From positions 393,073 to 457,072 of the forward strand of contig NW_024067844.1 in NCBI RefSeq assembly GCF_009389715.1: a stretch of DNA of 64,000 bases, written 5' to 3'. Both the position numbers and the translations under genes were made by a program. This DNA comes from Phoenix dactylifera (taxonomy: Eukaryota > Streptophyta > Magnoliopsida > Arecales > Arecaceae). Under the pieces are notes generated by a model that was given only the letters and a program-made list of their open reading frames with translations, did no database searches and had not been told where the DNA came from. This document shows, in pieces, positions 58,801-64,000 of this stretch; positions within the stretch are counted from its first letter, which is position 1, and each line of letters opens with the position of its first letter.

Positions 58801-59881
58801 AGGAACAGAGCCGCACGAGGGGCAGAACGACAACTGCCCCATTGCAGGCACCATCAACGCCATAGCCATATATTCTACATGTTGGCGGCTCCTCGACCTC
58901 GGAGGGCAGTGGCAAAGGCCTCATCCCCACCAGCCCAATCTAGCGGCCTGAGGCTCACAAGCTGCCACCCCTGGACGGGACTTTAGCTCCTCCAGGTTGG
59001 AACTCTGATCTCAAAAATATATTATCATTAGAAATTATCTTTTAGCCTTTTTTAAATATCTCTAAAATGCCTTAATGGATTCGACACTATTTGGTTGTTT
59101 CCACGGTACGAGCCCACAACTATGACATAACGACACCAAATATTATCGATAACACACCCCGACCCGAGCTCGGAACGCCCTGCGTTGTATCGATCATGAG
59201 CCAAAGAGCTCTTACGACCGCAGGAGTATTCGAGCCATTTCGACGACATTCGACGTCATTTTGAACGACATTCAATGCCATTCGACAATATCGGCGACGA
59301 TGCGCGCCAGCCAAGTTTGGGGCACCCTGCGTTGTATCGATCGCGAGCCAAAGAGCTTCCGCGACCGTAGGTATTAAGAGCCGAAGAGGCCCATCTACGA
59401 TGAATGCACCCCGACCAAGTTCGGGGCGCCCTCTTCGACGACGTGCCCTGACCCGAGCTCAAGGTGCCAAGTATTCTTCGACGATGCACCCCAACTCAAG
59501 CTCGGAGAACCAAGTATTCTTTGACAACGCGCCCCGACCTAAGTTCGGGGCGCTCTATGTTGTGTCGATCGCGAGCCAAAGAGCTCCCGCGATCGTAGGC
59601 ATTAAGAGCTGAAAAGGCCCATCGATTGTGAGTCAATAAGACTCCCTTGACCTTAGGAAAAATATATGAAGGTGATCCGACCTCGGTTCGAGCGCCCAAG
59701 TTAAAGTTTACAGAAAACTACGAAGCTCAGCCTGAAGACGTCGGCTCCTAATAACACAGTGTACCCAGCTCGGTGTGTACATCTTAACATACACTTAGCT
59801 ACGATGCAGGATGACTAACAACTCAGCTACTTTTTTCGCCCGAGCCAAAGAATGACTCGACCTCGGAAGTCGGGGGGCAAA

Positions 59882-60988
59882 TGATAGGGGATAAAATGGA
59901 TCGTCCTACTCAGGACAGGGGATCATCCCAGTCTAACCGAGCAGACCTCAGCACCGATCAGGCCGGACCTCGATCCCGCTAAGAGCCAATTCAAGCTCGG
60001 ATTTCACCAACGGACCGGCCGACCTCGCCCAGATCTCTCCACTACTACGACCTGCAGGAACCTTCTCCAATGACGCGCCCCGACCTGAGCTCAGGGTGCC
60101 AAGCATCCAACGACGCGCTCTGACCTGAGCTCGGGGCGCCAAGCATCTTTGACGACCCGCCCCGGCCCTAGCTCGAGGCACTATCGAACAAACCTCAGAG
60201 TCGGAAAGGCTGGGCCGACCTTAGAGTCCGCCGAGCCGACCTTGCTAAACATACTATTTGACCGCAGGTAACGTCGCCCCGATCTGAGTGAGAGCGTCCT
60301 GCAGAGTCAACTAAGAACTAAGGAGACTGGGCCAACCTCAGAGTCCGCCGAGCCGACCTCACGAACATATGTCGCGGGCCCCAAGTCGGCCCGACCTCAG
60401 TGTTCATCAAGCTGACTTTCAAGTAAATGTTGCGGCCTCCAAGCGAGCCCGACCTCGCCCACGGCCGCATCCACGTGCGTACCTACGCGTGCCCCTACAC
60501 TGGCATACATGGTCGTACATTACAACCTTACCGCCGCCATGCTTTACTTGCTGGCCACTCCACGACATGTTGACCAGGCGCCATATCTTGCTGCTAAGGG
60601 TCATACCCTGCCACCTCTGTCAACGTCATGTCGTTCACAAGAACGGCCTACACCGTGTGCCTCAAGCAAGCCCTGCAGCATGCCACCTGGCCAAACGCCA
60701 TATTCTCTCATGATGAGGACGGGTCATACCTCCACTACCTAGGCACCTCCGCGGAGATTATAAATAGCCCTATCAGGTAACGCCTTAGGACCTTTTTTCT
60801 CTGGGTTGGACTTAGCCAACAAAGTACTCCACGCTAACTTAGCCATCGGAGGGCTCTTATCGGGAAACGCCGGGGAGGCTTTGTACAGGATCCACCGGCG
60901 CGCAGGATGCGACGTCCTTTCTTCATCCCGACCGGTTCTCCGACTCCTCCGGCGTGGTCACCCTCAGGGCTGAATTTGAACCACAACA
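59882..60988 (+). repeat. 3' LTR of the second Gypsy element (1107 bp)
   Basis: It starts TGATAGGGGATAAAATGG and ends CCACAACA, with TATAAATA at 60769-60776. It matches the 5' LTR throughout, with many substitutions and small indels. Confidence 0.85.
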
Positions 60989-60993
60989 GGTTC

Positions 60994-61389
60994 AATTAGG
61001 GGTGTTAAATGCTAACAATCTAAATTTGTTGTCACCTACAGCCAAACTTCCTTTCATCCTCGTATTTAAAAAATATTTTTTATATAAATATTTTTTATAA
61101 AATGATTAAAAAAGAAAAGAAGCAAACTGTACGAGATTAATTAGAAATTAAATATTTTTCTCAAATTTATCTTAATTAATAAGATCTGGCAATCTTAATA
61201 TATTTCATTTTATGAATAAATCACATGGATTCATCTTCTACGGTGGTAACATACCACTCTATTAGCAAAGGCAAAAGGCGTCGATCCGGTTATCATGGGT
61301 TTACAGACCATCAAGAGTAACCTCTCTTAGAATGGGGGTCTACAATACTTTGGACCAGACCATTCTAAACTCTAGCTCTATGCTCGGTA
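60994..61389. other. AT-rich spacer before the PPR pseudogene
   Basis: Nothing recognisable, apart from possible decayed upstream PPR sequence after about 61250. Confidence 0.35.
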
Positions 61390-62080
61390 GCGAAAACACA
61401 CACTCGCTTGATAAAATTCGGAGCCACCGCAGACATGTTAATCTTGGAACAAACGTCCTCGCTTCTGATGCAGCAGCCTCTCAGACGCCCGCAAGCTGTT
61501 CGACAAAATCCGAAACGAGACATAGTCTCCTGGAACGCGCTGATCGCCGCCAACGTCTCATCGCCTTCAATTAGTACACCTCGGGGAGCAACCTCAGTCA
61601 GCTGCCTCCAACTGGCCAACTCTAATTAGGCCGCCAATTGCACTCCCTCGATCTTTATGCGAAATGTGGAAGAACAGGATAAGCTTATTTAGTTTTCGAG
61701 CTTATGCCAAAGCCCAAATGCAAGTATTATGGAATGGCTTGAGCGTGTGATCTAATACCAGATGCAATGGTGTGGATGACCCTATTGGGTGCATGCAGAA
61801 TTCATGGTGATATGGAACTGGCAATCTATGCAGCTTAGCACTTGATGGTATTAGATCCTAGAGAGCGTTCAATTTATGTTCTTTGGGACATGCTTTCTGG
61901 TTTTGGGATGTAGGATGGCAGAGCAAACTATTCAGAGGGTGATGAGTAATAGAGGGCTGACCAAGGTACCTGGTTGGAGTTGGATCAAGAACAAGAACCA
62001 AGTGCATCCATTTAATGCTGAAGATAGATCCCACCCTCAAGATATGTATGAGAGGTTAAGAGAGTCGATTGGTCTTCCCC
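61390..62080 (+). pseudogene. Pentatricopeptide repeat (PPR, E/E+ class) pseudogene
   Basis: Pieces in different frames give IKFGATADMLI, SLSDARKLFDKI, RDIVSWNALIAANVSS, then DAMVWMTLLGACRIHGDMEL. After several stops comes RVMSNRGLTKVPGWSWIKNK, followed by NQVHPFNAEDRSHPQDMYER. The WNALI and LLGACRIHGD motifs are typical plant PPR repeats. The GLTKVPGWSWI...DRSHPQ segment is the E/E+ tail of organelle RNA-editing PPR proteins. At least one frameshift lies between DKI and RDIVSW (61515-61530), and there are several in-frame stops at 61680-61960. Most repeats of a normal gene are missing. PPR genes lack introns as a rule, so this looks like a truncated, decayed gene or duplicate. Confidence 0.8.
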
Positions 62081-63715
62081 TACTGAATATAAGATGCATC
62101 ATTTTGAATTTGGTTAGTAGAGAATCCACTGATATTGTTCAGCAAGTTTGCTGTGTGATTCTCATTCTATCAATGACGAATTCTTTTTCTTAAATACAAT
62201 CTTCTATTTAAGACCAGATGCTCAATGGGATATCAATTTATATTTCTCCACAAAATTTGATGTTACAAACTCCAGGAGGATATTACAGACTCAAAAGTTG
62301 TGGAATAATCACCTTACGAAATTTGAAACGAATTGCAGATCACTTCTTCCACTGGGGCATCCGCTGAACGGTAACCTGAGGGAGGATGGATGGATTACTT
62401 GTTAACATTTGAGATGGTGAAAGGAATTACAGACTTCGCAACTACAAAAATAGATTTACTTGCAGTACAGGACACACGTTAGTTTTCTTTCTTTCTTGTT
62501 CTTGTTCTTTTCTTTTTTTTACATGAGCTCAGATAAGTGGAGCAGGAAACTGCACATTAGTTTTCACATATATAGATATATATAGTTACATAGTTATATT
62601 TTGACATCAAGATCTTTGTATAGACTGACTAAAACTTGGATGATTATTCCATGTCTAGTTTCATTTTCCTTTGTGAGACAATGAATGCCATCAGCATCTT
62701 AGCTTTAACTTCTGATTCAGAATGCATCAAGAAAAGAAAAGAAAAGTTTCTTGTTGACAGTTGCTTATATGCGTAGGCTAAAAACTGTACAGTTTGCAGA
62801 ATGACATAGCTTTTCAGCTAAATCCTTAAAACCATAAAATAGAGTTTTCATTATAGTCAGTTTCTTGAATCAAAAATAAAGCAACATTTCTGTGATTCCA
62901 AAATGCAGACAGTACTCTAGGGATGTGCCTATGTTTTAGCTGGAAAAGAACTAATGTGGATAGATTCTAATGAGAAAACCAAATGCATCGAGCTCCTATC
63001 CTAAATTTGCAACCAGATCATAGTAAATCAAGGAAAGAACACTTGAAAAGGGATTGCCTGCTTTAGTGTGTGATTTGCCATAAAAAATATCAGGGTAGAG
63101 ATAGAAATCTGTATATTTGGCAGCCACTAGATATGGAGATATCACTGAACAGGCGAGGTGAGCGAATGTATATTCGGCTCACTCAAGTAGATAAAAGTAA
63201 GGAAATATTCTGAAGCTTTTTTAAATAGCTAGATAGGAATCACTATTTGGAATCTATTTTGTTGCAAACAAAATGAACAGATTTCACTGCAAGTTGTAGT
63301 AGAGGTAAATGCCATACATCAACGTTAAGTATGAAACTCATGGAAAAGGACAACCAGATGTTTATTTTCTTTTCTCACACTAATGAAACAAGAGCAGATG
63401 AAAAAGGGGCATCTAGTTTTTTCTTACTAGTGCAATTCCAATGTCTAGATGGATTAAGTAAAACCTGTTGCCTATATTCATGTTTTCCTTAGTTTTTTAT
63501 TTTTGAGCTGACAAAAACAATATATGCTATGCTTAATTAATAAAAATTATTTCTAGCAAAGGTGTACTTCCTGCTGGGCTGCTACTAAAGACGGAATATG
63601 ATTGAATAGAGCTAAAAAAATGCCAAATCATGAGTCAGTAATAGAAATTGCAGCTAATAGCAAAGGGCCACTCTAAACACTAAAAAGTGAAAGATAATAG
63701 GTGACCACAGGATAC
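62081..63715. other. AT-rich DNA, probably intron or 3' flank of the gene at the right edge
   Basis: No gene recognised. The next exon of the minus-strand ferredoxin-like gene should lie here if that gene is intact, but I could not identify it. Confidence 0.35.
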
Positions 63716-63778
63716 CTTCCCAGCATTTTCCTTATTTCCTACAATAGTTTGACAAGCGAGCCTCCAAGATTCGGGTTT
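63716..63778 (-). CDS. Single exon of a [2Fe-2S] ferredoxin-like chloroplast protein (partial)
   Basis: On the minus strand a 63-bp block between AATTACAG and GTATCC is open in phase 0. It encodes KPESWRLACQTIVGN followed by KENAGK. The WRLACQT core is the part of plant-type ferredoxin domains that carries the fourth cysteine ligand of the [2Fe-2S] cluster. The wording is closest, from memory, to the ferredoxin-like subunit of the chloroplast NDH complex (PnsB3/NDF4) and its relatives. Upstream exons would lie beyond 64000 or in 63800-64000, where I cannot confirm one. The downstream exon was not found, so the gene may have a long intron or be partial. Confidence 0.55.
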
Positions 63779-64000
63779 CTGTAATTGTTAAAAAAAAAAA
63801 GTTCAAAAACATAATTGTATGTTAAAATGACTAAACAGCAGAAACTAGTAAGAAACTTCTAATGGTTCAAATCTTGAATGGAATAAGAGTTTGAACTCAG
63901 CACGGCGCCAGTAGCATGCCTCTTCAAGTACCGTTTTTTCATGTTGATTTCTCATTAGAAGTTCCTGCCATCATATCTGCAGTTACATCATAGGTTCCAA
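63779..64000. other. Window-edge sequence upstream of the ferredoxin-like exon
   Basis: Presumed intron on the minus strand. A GGTACTTGAAGAG stretch at about 63927-63939 (minus) could be exon sequence, but its frame and donor are unclear. Confidence 0.25.

Larger units (their letters stand above)
57037..60988 (+). mobile_element. Second Tat-type Gypsy element, heavily deleted (3952 bp)
   Basis: LTRs at 57037-58144 and 59882-60988 are flanked by GGTTC (57032-57036 and 60989-60993). The primer site TGGCACTAGAAGGAGGG starts at 58147, and GGGGGGCAAA precedes the 3' LTR. The interior is only 1737 bp: a gag fragment, then an AT-rich gap, then a repeat-rich block (59130-59700) in which GTTGTATCGATCGCGAGCC recurs three times. 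Protease and pol are gone. The LTRs have diverged by around 10% in the parts compared by eye, so this insertion is far older than the one at 4087. Confidence 0.9.

Overview
The window is nuclear DNA from a flowering plant. Introns, chloroplast-targeted proteins, an Aux/IAA protein and plant retrotransposon families all point there. The dense Tat/Retand-type Gypsy and Copia elements and the LINE fragments suggest a monocot, and a palm is my best guess. That last step is inference, because nothing in the sequence names the species. Exon coordinates below were built by hand from splice sites, reading phase and protein similarity I recognise; no search was run.

Layout. 1-420: window-edge remnant of a plant membrane-protein gene joined to a hAT-like element end. 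1843-2190: LINE remnant. 3114-12469: one TA microsatellite split by two LTR retrotransposon insertions. The first is a solo LTR (3175-4011). The second is a very young, internally deleted Tat/Retand-type Gypsy element (4087-12439) carrying gag-protease-partial RT, two tandem arrays and an antisense ORF. 13297-16663 (+): complete Aux/IAA gene, 5 exons, 211 aa. 18530-18945: second LINE remnant. 21274-31022 (+): complete PP2A B' (B56) subunit gene, 2 coding exons, 509 aa, with an 8.2-kb intron that carries a hAT-like element and a TRIM. 31560-32165 (+): LINE 3' remnant. 32889-40266 (-): complete DUF92/TMEM19-family PGR gene, 5 exons, 288 aa. 42491-46338 (-): complete D-glycerate 3-kinase gene, 12 exons, 428 aa, with one GC-AG intron.

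46672-62080 is a transposon graveyard. It holds a LINE RNase H remnant, then a minus-strand Copia element (47175-56762, target duplication CCTAG) into which three further elements inserted, each with its own 5-bp duplication: a 2.5-kb solo LTR (TAAAG), a 1.66-kb solo LTR (GCTTG) and a 493-bp TRIM (TGTAG). A second deleted Tat-type Gypsy element follows (57037-60988, GGTTC), then a broken PPR gene. At the right edge one minus-strand exon of a [2Fe-2S] ferredoxin-like protein is visible.

The four intact genes serve unrelated housekeeping or regulatory roles (auxin response, phosphatase targeting, a membrane protein linked to glucose response, photorespiration) and form no pathway or cluster. 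The most interesting content is the structure of the mobile DNA: datable nested insertions, a higher-order tandem array inside a retrotransposon, and antisense coding capacity next to a 3' LTR.
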